This document shows, one piece after another, positions 46,504 to 54,536 of a stretch of DNA of 64,000 nt; the first letter of the stretch is position 1, and each line of letters opens with the position of its first letter. Origin of the DNA: a bacterium (GTDB lineage: Bacteria; Myxococcota_A; Polyangia; Nannocystales; Nannocystaceae); contig JANSYI010000014.1 in NCBI GenBank assembly GCA_024742475.1, positions 62,001 through 126,000 on the forward strand, given 5' to 3'. The notes beneath the pieces are model-generated. The model was not told the origin of the DNA. It ran no database searches and saw nothing but the letters and a program-made list of their open reading frames with translations. A program made the translations under genes and the position numbers.

Positions 46504-46962
46504 GTGTCCACGGACCTCTTCGACGCGCTGTTCGTCGTGACCGGCGCCCTCGAGCGCGCCAGCATCGACTACGGGCTGGTCGGTGGCCTCGCCGTTGCCG
46601 TCCACGGAGCGCCTCGAGCAACGACGGACATCGATCTCCTGATCTCGCCCGACGATGCGGACCGCGCCGTTGCGCTCGCCAAGGAGGCCGGCTTTCAGTT
46701 CGAGGGGCTTCCGCAACAGTTCAGCGACGGCATGCGGCTCCGTCGGGTCACGCGGATCGAGCACGGTGAGTCACTCACGGTCGACTTCATGCTCGCCGAC
46801 CCCGCCCTGCAGGCAGTCTGGGATTCTCGCGAGCGATACGACGCCGGCGATGGTCGGCATCTATGGGTCGTTGGCCGGGAGGCCTTGATTGCGATGAAGG
46901 TCCAAGCCGGTCGCGCAAAGGACCTCGCCGACATCGAACGGCTCACGGAGCTCGACCGATGA
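46504..46962 (+). CDS. MNT/AbiEii-type nucleotidyltransferase
   Basis: This 152-aa protein has the small nucleotidyltransferase core: YGLVGGLAVAVHGAPR (GG 27-28) and the metal-binding ATTDIDLLI (Asp 42, Asp 44). A later strand carries ESLTVDFMLAD, with the third acidic residue, and the end has LIAMKVQAGRAKDLADIERL. Members of this group act as toxins or antitoxins that transfer nucleotides to tRNA or proteins, or are solitary resistance-like enzymes. It starts at GTG 46504. Its TGA overlaps the ATG of the 65-aa partner by 4 nt, so a two-gene module is likely. Confidence 0.8.
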   Translation: MSTDLFDALFVVTGALERASIDYGLVGGLAVAVHGAPRATTDIDLLISPDDADRAVALAKEAGFQFEGLPQQFSDGMRLRRVTRIEHGESLTVDFMLADPALQAVWDSRERYDAGDGRHLWVVGREALIAMKVQAGRAKDLADIERLTELDR

Positions 46963-47156
46963 CCGTCTCCATGTCGCCCGAAGCGCTCACCGAGCGCCTG
47001 CGCATCGCATCGGACCTCGCCGACCTGCGGACCGAACGTCGTCTCCATGGGAAGATCGACATGTCCACCGCTGGGATCCTCGCTCGGCTTCGAGAGGTCG
47101 AACAGCTACGACGCACCTGCCTGGGCCTCGCGCGACTGCGACGACAGGAGGCCTGA
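46959..47156 (+). CDS. small helical partner of the nucleotidyltransferase (65 aa)
   Basis: The start overlaps the nucleotidyltransferase stop (ATGA), so translation is coupled. The product is 65 aa, basic and helical: MTVSMSPEALTERLRIASDL, DLRTERRLHGKIDMSTAGIL, ARLREVEQLRRTCLGLARLR. It is too short for a HEPN domain, although it has an R-x5-H (RTERRLH). It may be the antitoxin or a binding partner. I recognise no family. The close coupling is the main support for it being real. Confidence 0.65.
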   Translation: MTVSMSPEALTERLRIASDLADLRTERRLHGKIDMSTAGILARLREVEQLRRTCLGLARLRRQEA

Positions 47157-47159
47157 GGC

Positions 47160-47510
47160 TCAGGGTCTGAACTCGATCGTCGCCTCGGTGCAGTGCCGCT
47201 CGGGCGTGCCATCACGCGTCGCCGGCTCGTAGGTCCAGCGCTCGACGGTTCGAACGGCGAGCGCGTCGAAGTCGGGCGTGAACGACTCCTTCACCGTGAT
47301 GTCTTCGGTCGCGCCTTCCCTGTTCACGCAGTAGGCGACCACCGTTCGTCCGGCCACCCCCGCCGCCGCGGCGTCGGTCTTCGCCACGGCTTTCGGCTTG
47401 GGCAGTGGCGTTTCGATGCCCTTGGGACTGACGAGAACCGGCTGCGGAGGAGCGCAGCCGACGAGGACTGGGGCGAGCAGGGCGCTGGCGAGCACGAGCG
47501 TTCGAGGCAT
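47160..47510 (-). CDS. TonB C-terminal-like lipoprotein
   Basis: The start at ATG 47510 gives a lipoprotein signal (MPRTLVLASALLAPVLVGC, lipidated Cys 19). The 116-aa product has a short Pro/Lys/Ala linker and a C-terminal fold like the TonB C-terminal domain: VVAYCVNREGATEDITVKES, then DFDALAVRTVERWTYEPATRDG. TonB-C-like domains without a TM anchor are common in myxobacterial lipoproteins. An energy-transducing role is unlikely without the inner-membrane helix. It converges with the 46959 gene after 3 bp. Confidence 0.75.
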   Translation of the reverse strand: MPRTLVLASALLAPVLVGCAPPQPVLVSPKGIETPLPKPKAVAKTDAAAAGVAGRTVVAYCVNREGATEDITVKESFTPDFDALAVRTVERWTYEPATRDGTPERHCTEATIEFRP

Positions 47511-47584
47511 CGAGCGGCGAGTGTAACCCGGGGTGATTGCTCGCAGCCGGCCGGCGGTCAGGGGCACTCGCCGCGGTTTCGAGA

Positions 47585-47725
47585 TCACAGAGGGTGTTTG
47601 GTGGCGTCGGGACTCTGGTCGAGCGGGTCGAACCCACAGCCCGCGTCGAGAACCTGAAGCTTGATGTCGAGCCATCCGGGCGTTCGATCAGCGAGCGCAT
47701 CCAGGGCGCATGCCAGCGCGAGCAT
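47585..47725 (-). CDS. 46-codon ORF, doubtful
   Basis: In the 231-bp gap behind lgt a minus-strand frame from ATG 47725 reads MLALACALDALADRTPGWLD, then IKLQVLDAGCGFDPLDQ. The amino-acid make-up looks protein-like, and the position 17 bp past the lgt stop fits an operon tail, but there is no recognised family or clear ribosome site. Confidence 0.25.
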   Translation of the reverse strand: MLALACALDALADRTPGWLDIKLQVLDAGCGFDPLDQSPDATKHPL

Positions 47726-47741
47726 CCATCGGTTGGGTAGG

Positions 47742-48533
47742 TCATGGGCTTCGGGTTCCGCGCGCTGTCGACCCTGGGTTCTGAGACCGCCACGCCGCGA
47801 CGCACAGCACGAGGAGCGCGAGCATGGCCCATTGGGCCACCGTGAGCCCACCGTGGCGGATGTCGACCGCGCGGAGATGGTCGAGCCAGAACCGCCCCAC
47901 CGCGTAGAGGCCCGCGATCGTCAGCGTCAGACGCCCCGGGGTGCGCCAGCGACCGATGTAGGTGATGCAGGCCAGCACGCTCATGCCCAGCACCTCGACG
48001 AGTCCGAGGTCGAGGCGCACGCTCCCGTCGGGCCACGGTCCCACGGCGAGCGGATGATGCGGATCGACGAGCGCACCGGGGTGGTCGTGCACGAGTGCGC
48101 ACCCCAACCGGCCGATTCCGAACCCCGCGACCAAGCCGTACACGATCGCATCGGCCAACGACCAACGATCGCGCGCCGTTCGGGTCAACCAGGCGAAGGC
48201 GATGACCCCGCCCATGAACCCGCCGACGCTGGAGATCCCATCGAAGAAGCGAATCAGGACCCACGGATCGGCTGCAACTCGCCCCGGGTGATAGCCGAGG
48301 ACCGCGACCCAATGCGCACACGCAAGACCAACGACGACGCACCCGGTGATCAGCCGCTGAAGCTCATGCGGATCGAGCCCGCGCTGGCGTCCGTATCGGG
48401 TCACGAGACGGCTGCCCACCGCGATGCCCGTCGCGACGAGCAACCCGAAGATCCCCAGCGTGATCTCGCCTGCCAGCGGCAGGTCGAGGCTCAGCGTTGG
48501 AACCTCGACGTACGGGATGCGCGGAAGCATCAT
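47742..48533 (-). CDS. lgt: prolipoprotein diacylglyceryl transferase-like protein
   Basis: Lgt transfers diacylglycerol from phosphatidylglycerol to lipobox Cys. The 263-aa polytopic protein begins MMLPRIPYVEVPTLSLDLP, as usual for Lgt. It has about seven hydrophobic segments, the core RFFDGISSVGGFMGGVIAF and the signature GIGRLGCALVHDHPG (family: GRxGNxxxxEH-like/GRxGC...HDHPG). The divergent signature suggests a paralogue, and a housekeeping Lgt may lie elsewhere. A GAGGTG site lies 4 nt before ATG 48533. The start lies inside the upstream sigma factor frame (170-nt overlap). The many lipoproteins in the window show the pathway is heavily used. Confidence 0.82.
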   Translation of the reverse strand: MMLPRIPYVEVPTLSLDLPLAGEITLGIFGLLVATGIAVGSRLVTRYGRQRGLDPHELQRLITGCVVVGLACAHWVAVLGYHPGRVAADPWVLIRFFDGISSVGGFMGGVIAFAWLTRTARDRWSLADAIVYGLVAGFGIGRLGCALVHDHPGALVDPHHPLAVGPWPDGSVRLDLGLVEVLGMSVLACITYIGRWRTPGRLTLTIAGLYAVGRFWLDHLRAVDIRHGGLTVAQWAMLALLVLCVAAWRSQNPGSTARGTRSP

Positions 48534-49122
48534 CGGACACCTCGGCAACCGTAGGCTCGGAGCTGCAGGTGCCCGCGAGCAGCGTCGAGAGCCCGGCCGC
48601 GACGATGACGAGCAGCATCAACGCCCGCCGAAGGCGCGTGCGGACCCGCTGCACGTGGGAGCGCGTGGTGTTGACGTTGAGCCCCAGTGTTGCGGCAGCC
48701 TCGGCGGCACTGAGACCACGAAGTTCGACCTGGGTGAACGCCGAGCAGGCAGCCGGCTCCAGCGCCTCTGTGGCCTCGGCCACGCGACCCAACGACCTGC
48801 GCGCCTCGATCTGCGCCTCGAGATCTGGCGCCGCGGCGGGCGACCACGCCGGACGGCGGGCAAGGGATCGCTGCCGGCCGCGGTGGTGGTTGCGCGCGAG
48901 CTTGCGCGAAGCCTCGTACAGCCACGAACGAGCCGATCGCAGGTCCGCAAACGAAACGGCCTTGCGGTGCAGGAGCACGAACACCTCCTGCGCGACGTCG
49001 TCGACCTCGGCCGCACCCACCCCCGCTGCAGCCAACGTGCGGAGAACGAACTCGCGCAGATGGTCGTGAACCTCGACGAACGGAAGAACCTGGGCGGACA
49101 CGAACGACTTCGAGCATGACAC
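48364..49122 (-). CDS. ECF-type sigma factor with C-terminal TM segment
   Basis: The 252-aa reading (GTG 49122 chosen; GTG 49101 or further upstream starts are possible) has sigma region 2 (AEVDDVAQEVFVLLHRKAVS, ARSWLYEASRKLARNHHRG) and region 4 (ALEPAACSAFTQVELRGLSA, EAAATLGLNVNTTRSHVQRV). It then continues into a hydrophobic helix (about 168-186, ALMLLVIVAAGLSTLLAGTC) and a polar tail. A fused TM tail suggests membrane sequestration and release by proteolysis or an anti-sigma-like switch. From about residue 196 the frame overlaps lgt in another phase, and that tail looks like a shadow, so the true end or a frameshift is uncertain. A nearby anti-sigma gene is absent. Confidence 0.8.
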   Translation of the reverse strand: MSCSKSFVSAQVLPFVEVHDHLREFVLRTLAAAGVGAAEVDDVAQEVFVLLHRKAVSFADLRSARSWLYEASRKLARNHHRGRQRSLARRPAWSPAAAPDLEAQIEARRSLGRVAEATEALEPAACSAFTQVELRGLSAAEAAATLGLNVNTTRSHVQRVRTRLRRALMLLVIVAAGLSTLLAGTCSSEPTVAEVSDDASAHPVRRGSNAEPRPAAGRRDHAGDLRVARRDGHRGGQPSRDPIRTPARARSA

Positions 49123-49224
49123 CCCCACAGATGTCCGCCACTCGCAGATCTGACGCACCCCGGAGGTGCATTCGATACGCAGGCGGCGGACATACACACC
49201 CGCACGGGCGTCGTCGCGTCGACG

Positions 49225-49866
49225 TCAGCTCCAGCGCACGTTCATGCGAAGCGCACGCAGGACCAGTCCAGCGCGCGACCCCTCATCGGACGTCGCGGAC
49301 CAATCGGTCTGTACGCGGCGAGCCCCCGCGGCTTCCATCGCCGCCTTCGTGTAGACGGAGAAGCCGATCGAAAGCCATGCTTCGAGTGGCGCGGGGATGC
49401 CGTGAAACGTGGCATCGACCTCATTGCCGCCCCGGATCGCGACGTCGACGGTGGGAAAGTCGAACAACGCCGTGAGCACCCGCGGCAGCCGGCCGACGAT
49501 CATCGCCGGGTGAACGACCTTGAGCAAGAGCTTGTAGACGCCGCCGAGGTCCTGCGCAGCCTGCCAGCGCGTCCGCTCCAGCAGGTAGGCTTCGAGCGAC
49601 GCGTCGACGACGCGAGCTTCGTAGGCGATCAGCGCCGGGACCGGCATGACGTCGTACCGCTTCGAGGCCGCGAACTTCTGCTCCATGAACGCTCGCAGCG
49701 GCGCCGGTTCGAGCGCATCGAGGAGCCGCGCATACCCACCGCGCACCTTGGTCTCGAAGTACGACCGCGTCGCCCGATACAAGATCCCTTTGACCCGAAA
49801 GGGGCTTTCTCCGAACGCGAACTCGGCCCCGGGAGGCACGAGCGGCGGGATGGGGGGACTCGGCAT
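49225..49866 (-). CDS. DUF2378 (TIGR02265) myxobacteria-restricted protein
   Basis: From ATG 49866 the 213-aa soluble protein matches the DUF2378 pattern: FRVKGILYRATRSYFETKVR, ARLLDALEPAPLRAFMEQKF, KRYDVMPVPALIAYEARVVD, LLERTRWQAAQDLGGVYKLL, and later VDATFHGIPAPLEAWLSIGF. The family occurs in many copies in Myxococcota with no known reaction. A role in a lineage-specific signalling or fatty-acid-like binding process is only guessed. A GTG start 33 bp upstream is possible. It supports the taxonomic placement of the window. Confidence 0.8.
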   Translation of the reverse strand: MPSPPIPPLVPPGAEFAFGESPFRVKGILYRATRSYFETKVRGGYARLLDALEPAPLRAFMEQKFAASKRYDVMPVPALIAYEARVVDASLEAYLLERTRWQAAQDLGGVYKLLLKVVHPAMIVGRLPRVLTALFDFPTVDVAIRGGNEVDATFHGIPAPLEAWLSIGFSVYTKAAMEAAGARRVQTDWSATSDEGSRAGLVLRALRMNVRWS

Positions 49867-49953
49867 CGGGGCCCGCACATCGTACCGCAGCGAGAGCACC
49901 AGTTTCGCGGTCGGTACAGGAGCGCTGGATCTGCGGTCACGGCTTGGGCGTAG

Positions 49954-50439
49954 TCAGGCCCGTTTCGGCAGGGGCGAGGGCGGGTTCGTCTTCACCGGAT
50001 ACCCGGCACGGATGAGTCGCACGTAGGGGTCGAGGACCCAGGTCGTCTGTGGACCGTCCTCACCCTTGACCCGCCAACCGTCGGTGTATGGCCCTGGACC
50101 CTTGGGCTTTCGGGTGGTGACGGCAACGGTGAACGTGAGTTCTTCGTTCTCTTCACCGATGCTCAGCGACATCGTCTTCCTGCCGTTCGGCCACGCGTTC
50201 GGCTCCCCATCGTAGTCGTAGACGTTGCACTCGGGAAAGTCGTCCTGGTTCTGCGCTGCCACGAGGACGGTGACGGACGCGGGCTGCGAGATGTCAGCAG
50301 TCGTCGAGTTCGACGCAAGATCCTGGTCGCCCAGGTCTTCGCTGTTCTCGCTACACACCAACACGGGTTGCCCTGCCGTCTCGGACCAGACTACCTGGAA
50401 GTCCAACTCCGCCAAGTTCCTGAAGCTCATGTCTGCCAT
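49954..50439 (-). CDS. unknown soluble protein downstream of a TPR kinase
   Basis: The 161-aa product (ATG 50439, AGAAAGAG-like site) has no signal peptide or TM helix. It is acidic in its first half (VLVCSENSEDLGDQDLAS, NVYDYDGEPNAWPNG) and ends in a basic proline-rich tail (NPPSPLPKRA). Strands such as EELTFTVAVTTRKPKGPG suggest a beta-sandwich. It lies 96 bp behind the kinase gene on the same strand and could be co-transcribed, which makes it a possible kinase partner or substrate. I recognise no family. Confidence 0.65.
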   Translation of the reverse strand: MADMSFRNLAELDFQVVWSETAGQPVLVCSENSEDLGDQDLASNSTTADISQPASVTVLVAAQNQDDFPECNVYDYDGEPNAWPNGRKTMSLSIGEENEELTFTVAVTTRKPKGPGPYTDGWRVKGEDGPQTTWVLDPYVRLIRAGYPVKTNPPSPLPKRA

Positions 50440-50535
50440 GGGTCGCTTGCTCTTTCTCCGAGGGTGTCGATGTTGCTCGGACACTGGGGGAGCCCGCCTC
50501 GTGGCCGATGAGATCACATGCCATGCGTTTTTTTT

Positions 50536-53406
50536 TCATCGCGCAGCTTCGAGCCACGCGTTGACCGCTGACAGCTCTTCACGACCTTCGTCGCCGAGTT
50601 TCTCGAAGAGGTCGGCCGCCTCGGTTGCGGCGCGCCGGGCGGACTCCAGGCTCGCATCCGGCAGGGACTGGGCGAGGCCCCAGTGGAGCTGGGCCAGCAG
50701 CGGCGTGTCACCCCATCCGTCCTCGAGGAGCGTCAACCCGCGTTCGAAGTGCGGTTTCGCCGCGCTCGGATTGCCCAAACCAAGCTCTGCCCGGCCCAAA
50801 CCCGCGAGCGGATAGGCGAGTCGGGGGTCGTTGGGAGCGACGGTGCGTTCAAGCGTGGAGAGTACGTCGGCGAAGTGCCCTCGAGCGTCTCCGAGGCGGC
50901 CGAGCGCCAGCTCGCACTCGGCAGCGTTGTTCTGAAGCATCGCGAGGTCTTGCTCGGGCGTGTCTCCCTGCTCTTCGAGCTTCCGTGCCGCTCGGGCGTA
51001 CTCCGCAAGCGCGAGCTGGGGGTGTCCGATGCGTTGGAGCACCGCAGCACGCCATTCGATCGCGACGATCTGCAGCGGATCGTCGGGCGGGAGGCGCTTT
51101 AGGGGTTCGGTCGCTCGGTCGACTTCGGCCAGCTCGAGGTCACCTGACATCGACCGCACCAACACCAAGCCCATTCGTGCATTGGCGAGAAGGCGTTCGA
51201 CGCCCGCGACACCTTCCAAAATGCCCAGGGCTTGTTCGTAGTCCGCGGCGGCAGCATCGTGCTTGCCTAGGTTGCTGCGGAAGCTCGCCCGGAGAAACAG
51301 CGCGTTCGCAGTCGCTGGGTGCTGTCCGAAGGCGGCTTCGTGCGCGCGAACGTTCTCATCGTGAGCAACGAGCGCGGCGTCACCATCACCGGAGAGCTCC
51401 AAGGCCAACGCACGCATTGCAGCCGTGCGGGCCGCTTGAATCGCATCGGGGCCACCGCCTTCGCGGTACAGGGCTTCCGCCCGGGAGGCATGCCGCGCCG
51501 CCCCGGCTGGGTCTCCAAGTGCCAGGGCGAGCTCGGTCGACGCGAGCGCGAGCTCTGCGTGCTTCGGCGGAGGAGCGCCGGTGCGCGCGAGCTTGGCTGA
51601 GGCAAGGGCCTCCCAGCCTTTCGCCGCGTTCACGTGATGGTTGGCTCCCGCGAACACCATGAGCTCGATCGCCACCGCTGCGGAGAGATCGTCGGCGCTC
51701 GCCTCCTCGGCGTTGCGGAGTGCCGAGAGCAGCAAGGGTTCCGGGGCGTCCTCGGCCGCGACCTCGTTGAGATGACCGAGAAAGAGGTTCGCCCGGGCAC
51801 GACTGCGCGGGTCGGCGATCTCCTGGCTGCGTTCGACGGCCGCGCGTGCGCCCGTGAGGGCCGAGCCCAGGTCTCCGGAAAGTTGCTTGGCGTGGGCCCG
51901 GTCGATGAGGCGGCGAATCTCGGCAACCTCGTTCGCGATCGCGGGAGAAGGTGCGTCACGTGCCAAGATCTGCGCCGGGTTGGTGCAGGAGCCCAGAGGG
52001 GGGAAGGCAGCCGCGAAGTCCAGTGCCGTCCTCCAGGCGTTCTCGTCACCGCTGAGCTCTTCGAGGTAGGTCGAGATCGTGTCGGCGTGCCGATCGAGGC
52101 AGACGAGCTGTCGGTCGTAGATGCCCGGGGAGGTCGTGCCGCGCACGAGAGCCTCTTCGCACGCGTGTACGCGGGCGCTGAGCCAGCCCTCCGCCCAACG
52201 ATCGGCGGAAGCCTCGAACGTCCTCCACACGGCCTCGCTCTTCGGCCCGCTCGAGAGGATCGCCTCGCGCACGGTGTCTTGCCGCTCGTTGGACCAGGCT
52301 GGAAGCGCACGCCCCGACACGGCATCACAGGGCGCGTCCTTTCCAGCGAGCGCGGTGGCTCCGATGGCAACGGCGCCAGCCGTCGTCCCGAGCACCAGCA
52401 CCCGTCGACGTCGCCGACGGACCGGATACCGCTCGATGGCGTCGAGGAGCTCCGAGATGTCCGGCCAGCGCAACTCGGGTCGATAGGCGAGCCCTCGGAC
52501 GACCAGGGACATCAGTGCCCGCGGCGGGTTTGGAGACCTCGCCACGTCGGGCTCGCGAATCGTTCCGTCTCTGATGTTGCTGTACAACCCGACGGCGGTC
52601 GTCGCTTCGAACGGTCGGGCTCCGGTGAGTGCCTCATACAGAGCGACGCAGAACGCGAACTGATCACTCGCAGCATCGACCGCTTGGCCGCAGAGTTGCT
52701 CAGGGGCCATGTAGGCGGGGGTTCCGACCAACGCTCCCGTCGCGGTCAACGTCGCATCGAGTAACCCCGCCGAGGGACTGGACTCGGTGGCCTCGGAATC
52801 TGGATTGGCAAGCCCTCGGGCGAGGCCAAAGTCGAGGACGCGGACACGGCCGTCACTGCCAAGGATGCAGTTTGCCGGTTTGAAGTCGCGGTGGATCAGC
52901 CCCGCCCGGTGCGCGGCCTCGAGTCCGCGTCCGGCCTGCACGAAGACTTCGATGACGCTCCGCCAGTCTGGGTTCTCCCCCCCCATCCAGTCGCGCAGCG
53001 TCTTGCCGCCTACCAGCTCCATGGCGATGAAGTCTCGGTCGTGATGCTGCCCGACCTCGTGAATCGTAACGACGTTGGGGTGCGAGAGCTTCGCAAGCGC
53101 TCGCGCCTCACGGCGAAACCGACCGACGACGTCTTCACTCTCCCACGCGCTCTTGCGGATCACCTTGAGCGCGACGGCACGCTCCAGTTCTTCGTCCCAC
53201 GCCTCGTAGACGACCCCCATCGCACCGGCGCCGAGTTCCTTTTCGACCACGTATCGGCCGACCCGGGTTTGGTGGTTGGGGCGGTCGAACAACGTTGCTG
53301 CGACGCGGTCGCGTTCCGAGATCAACTCGTCGTTGGTGTCGACCGGAGGAGCCCCCAGGCCACCGGGTCCTTCGAGTTCGGAGTCTTCAACCGTTGTCAC
53401 CGTCAC
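50536..53406 (-). CDS. Ser/Thr kinase-TM-TPR receptor-like protein
   Basis: The frame is open from GTG 53457, but the GTG at 53406 gives a cleaner N-terminus (VTVTTVEDSELEGPGG); the start is uncertain. The 956-aa protein has a kinase domain with LGAGAMGVVYEAWD, Lys about 81, HRDFKPAN (about 172-179), DFG (192-194) and GTPAYMAPEQ, then a basic-flanked TM helix (VLVLGTTAGAVAIGATALAG). The conserved post-TM Cys region follows (CDAVSGRALPAWSNERQDTV, ACEEALVRGTT, LVCLDRH), then a TPR array to the end. It has the same layout as the other two TPR kinases here. It is divergent from the AraC gene. Confidence 0.92.
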   Translation of the reverse strand: MTVTTVEDSELEGPGGLGAPPVDTNDELISERDRVAATLFDRPNHQTRVGRYVVEKELGAGAMGVVYEAWDEELERAVALKVIRKSAWESEDVVGRFRREARALAKLSHPNVVTIHEVGQHHDRDFIAMELVGGKTLRDWMGGENPDWRSVIEVFVQAGRGLEAAHRAGLIHRDFKPANCILGSDGRVRVLDFGLARGLANPDSEATESSPSAGLLDATLTATGALVGTPAYMAPEQLCGQAVDAASDQFAFCVALYEALTGARPFEATTAVGLYSNIRDGTIREPDVARSPNPPRALMSLVVRGLAYRPELRWPDISELLDAIERYPVRRRRRRVLVLGTTAGAVAIGATALAGKDAPCDAVSGRALPAWSNERQDTVREAILSSGPKSEAVWRTFEASADRWAEGWLSARVHACEEALVRGTTSPGIYDRQLVCLDRHADTISTYLEELSGDENAWRTALDFAAAFPPLGSCTNPAQILARDAPSPAIANEVAEIRRLIDRAHAKQLSGDLGSALTGARAAVERSQEIADPRSRARANLFLGHLNEVAAEDAPEPLLLSALRNAEEASADDLSAAVAIELMVFAGANHHVNAAKGWEALASAKLARTGAPPPKHAELALASTELALALGDPAGAARHASRAEALYREGGGPDAIQAARTAAMRALALELSGDGDAALVAHDENVRAHEAAFGQHPATANALFLRASFRSNLGKHDAAAADYEQALGILEGVAGVERLLANARMGLVLVRSMSGDLELAEVDRATEPLKRLPPDDPLQIVAIEWRAAVLQRIGHPQLALAEYARAARKLEEQGDTPEQDLAMLQNNAAECELALGRLGDARGHFADVLSTLERTVAPNDPRLAYPLAGLGRAELGLGNPSAAKPHFERGLTLLEDGWGDTPLLAQLHWGLAQSLPDASLESARRAATEAADLFEKLGDEGREELSAVNAWLEAAR

Positions 53407-53487
53407 CCAGCAGCGCTGAGCATACCTTGCAGCGCCGCGCGGCGCGTCGTGAGTCACGGATCACTTGCCCACGGGCCGGTCGCCTGC

Positions 53488-54036
53488 ATGTCTCGAAAGG
53501 TCAGGTCGACGCCGTGCCTCGCCGATCTCCGAGCCTTCTTCGGGCTTGACGGCTCCACAGCCTTGTCCCACGCTGCGTTGGTGCACGGCGAGGGATGGCG
53601 GTGGTTCTTCGAAGGTCTGCACGGCGCCGAGCGACCCACCACCGTGCGCACCCAGCTCGAGCGCGCCCGCTCGTTGATTCACGACGCTTACGACGAACCC
53701 CTCGTCGTGCCCACGCTGGCCAAGCAGGCCGCCATGTCGCAGTCGCACTTCATTCGCGCATTTGCGCGGGAGTTCGGGGTCACGCCGCGGCAGTACCTCA
53801 TCGACGTGCGCCTGCAGCACGCCAAGCGCCTGCTGCAGACCACCACCCGGAGCGTCACCGAAGTGTGCATGGACGTGGGCTTCTCGAGCCTGGGGTCGTT
53901 CAGCGGGCGCTTCAGCAGGGACACCGGCGTCTCCCCCAGAGCGTTCCGCCGCACGCTCGTGCAGAGCCTGGGCATCCTGCCCGCTTGCCCGCCGGTCCCC
54001 GCGTGCTTTCTCGCCCGATACGCCTCGCCGACCTGA
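53488..54036 (+). CDS. AraC-family transcriptional regulator
   Basis: From ATG 53488 the 182-aa protein has a short N-terminal segment and an AraC/XylS double helix-turn-helix (about 60-160): VPTLAKQAAMSQSHFIRAFA, REFGVTPRQYLIDVRLQHAK and SVTEVCMDVGFSSLGSFSGR. The N-terminal effector domain is only ~55 residues, so sensing must be limited. It precedes a VOC gene by 60 bp on the same strand. This AraC-VOC pairing is common, and the regulator probably controls that neighbour. The region between 53407 and 53487 holds both divergent promoters. Confidence 0.88.
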   Translation: MSRKVRSTPCLADLRAFFGLDGSTALSHAALVHGEGWRWFFEGLHGAERPTTVRTQLERARSLIHDAYDEPLVVPTLAKQAAMSQSHFIRAFAREFGVTPRQYLIDVRLQHAKRLLQTTTRSVTEVCMDVGFSSLGSFSGRFSRDTGVSPRAFRRTLVQSLGILPACPPVPACFLARYASPT

Positions 54037-54096
54037 GCGGACGAGAACCGCAATTTTGGAGAAGCACGCCGCGGAGAGGATGGCTACGCTCGCGCC

Positions 54097-54513
54097 ATGA
54101 TCTCGTCGATGTCCCACACCGCCCTCTACGTGCACGACCAGGATGAAGCCCTGGCCTTCTACACCGAGAAGCTCGGCTTCGAGGTCCGCACCGACATGAC
54201 CATGGACGGCTTTCGCTGGCTGACCGTCGGCCCCAAGGACCAGACCGACCTGCAGATCGTCCTGATGAAGCTCGCCCCCAGCCCCATGATGGACGAGGCC
54301 ACCGTCGCCCAGATGAAGGACCTGCTCTCCAAAGGCGCGTTCGGAGCGGGCGTCTTCAACACCGCCGACTGCAAGGCCACCTACGAGGAACTCCGAGCCC
54401 GCGGCGTCGAGTTCATGGGCGAGCCCCAAGAGCGACCCTACGGCATCGAAGCCATGTTCAAGGACAACTCCGGCAACTGGTTCTCGCTGACCCAGCCGCG
54501 CGACTTCGGCTGA
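54097..54513 (+). CDS. VOC (glyoxalase/bleomycin-resistance-like) protein
   Basis: This 138-aa single-domain vicinal-oxygen-chelate protein has SMSHTALYVHDQDEALAFYT, EKLGFEVRTDMTMDGFRWLT, and near the end ATYEELRARGVEFMGEPQER and AMFKDNSGNWFSLTQP. The His in SHTALYV and the Glu/Asp near the end could bind a metal. Members include glyoxalases, dioxygenases and drug-binding proteins; the substrate is unknown. It sits behind the AraC regulator and probably is its target. Confidence 0.88.
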   Translation: MISSMSHTALYVHDQDEALAFYTEKLGFEVRTDMTMDGFRWLTVGPKDQTDLQIVLMKLAPSPMMDEATVAQMKDLLSKGAFGAGVFNTADCKATYEELRARGVEFMGEPQERPYGIEAMFKDNSGNWFSLTQPRDFG

Positions 54514-54536
54514 GCGGGGTCGGCTTCAGCCGGGGT

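Noticed and set aside
46411..46764. 118-codon N-terminal extension of the epimerase
   Set aside because: It precedes the NAD-binding motif with non-family sequence and is antisense to the nucleotidyltransferase gene.
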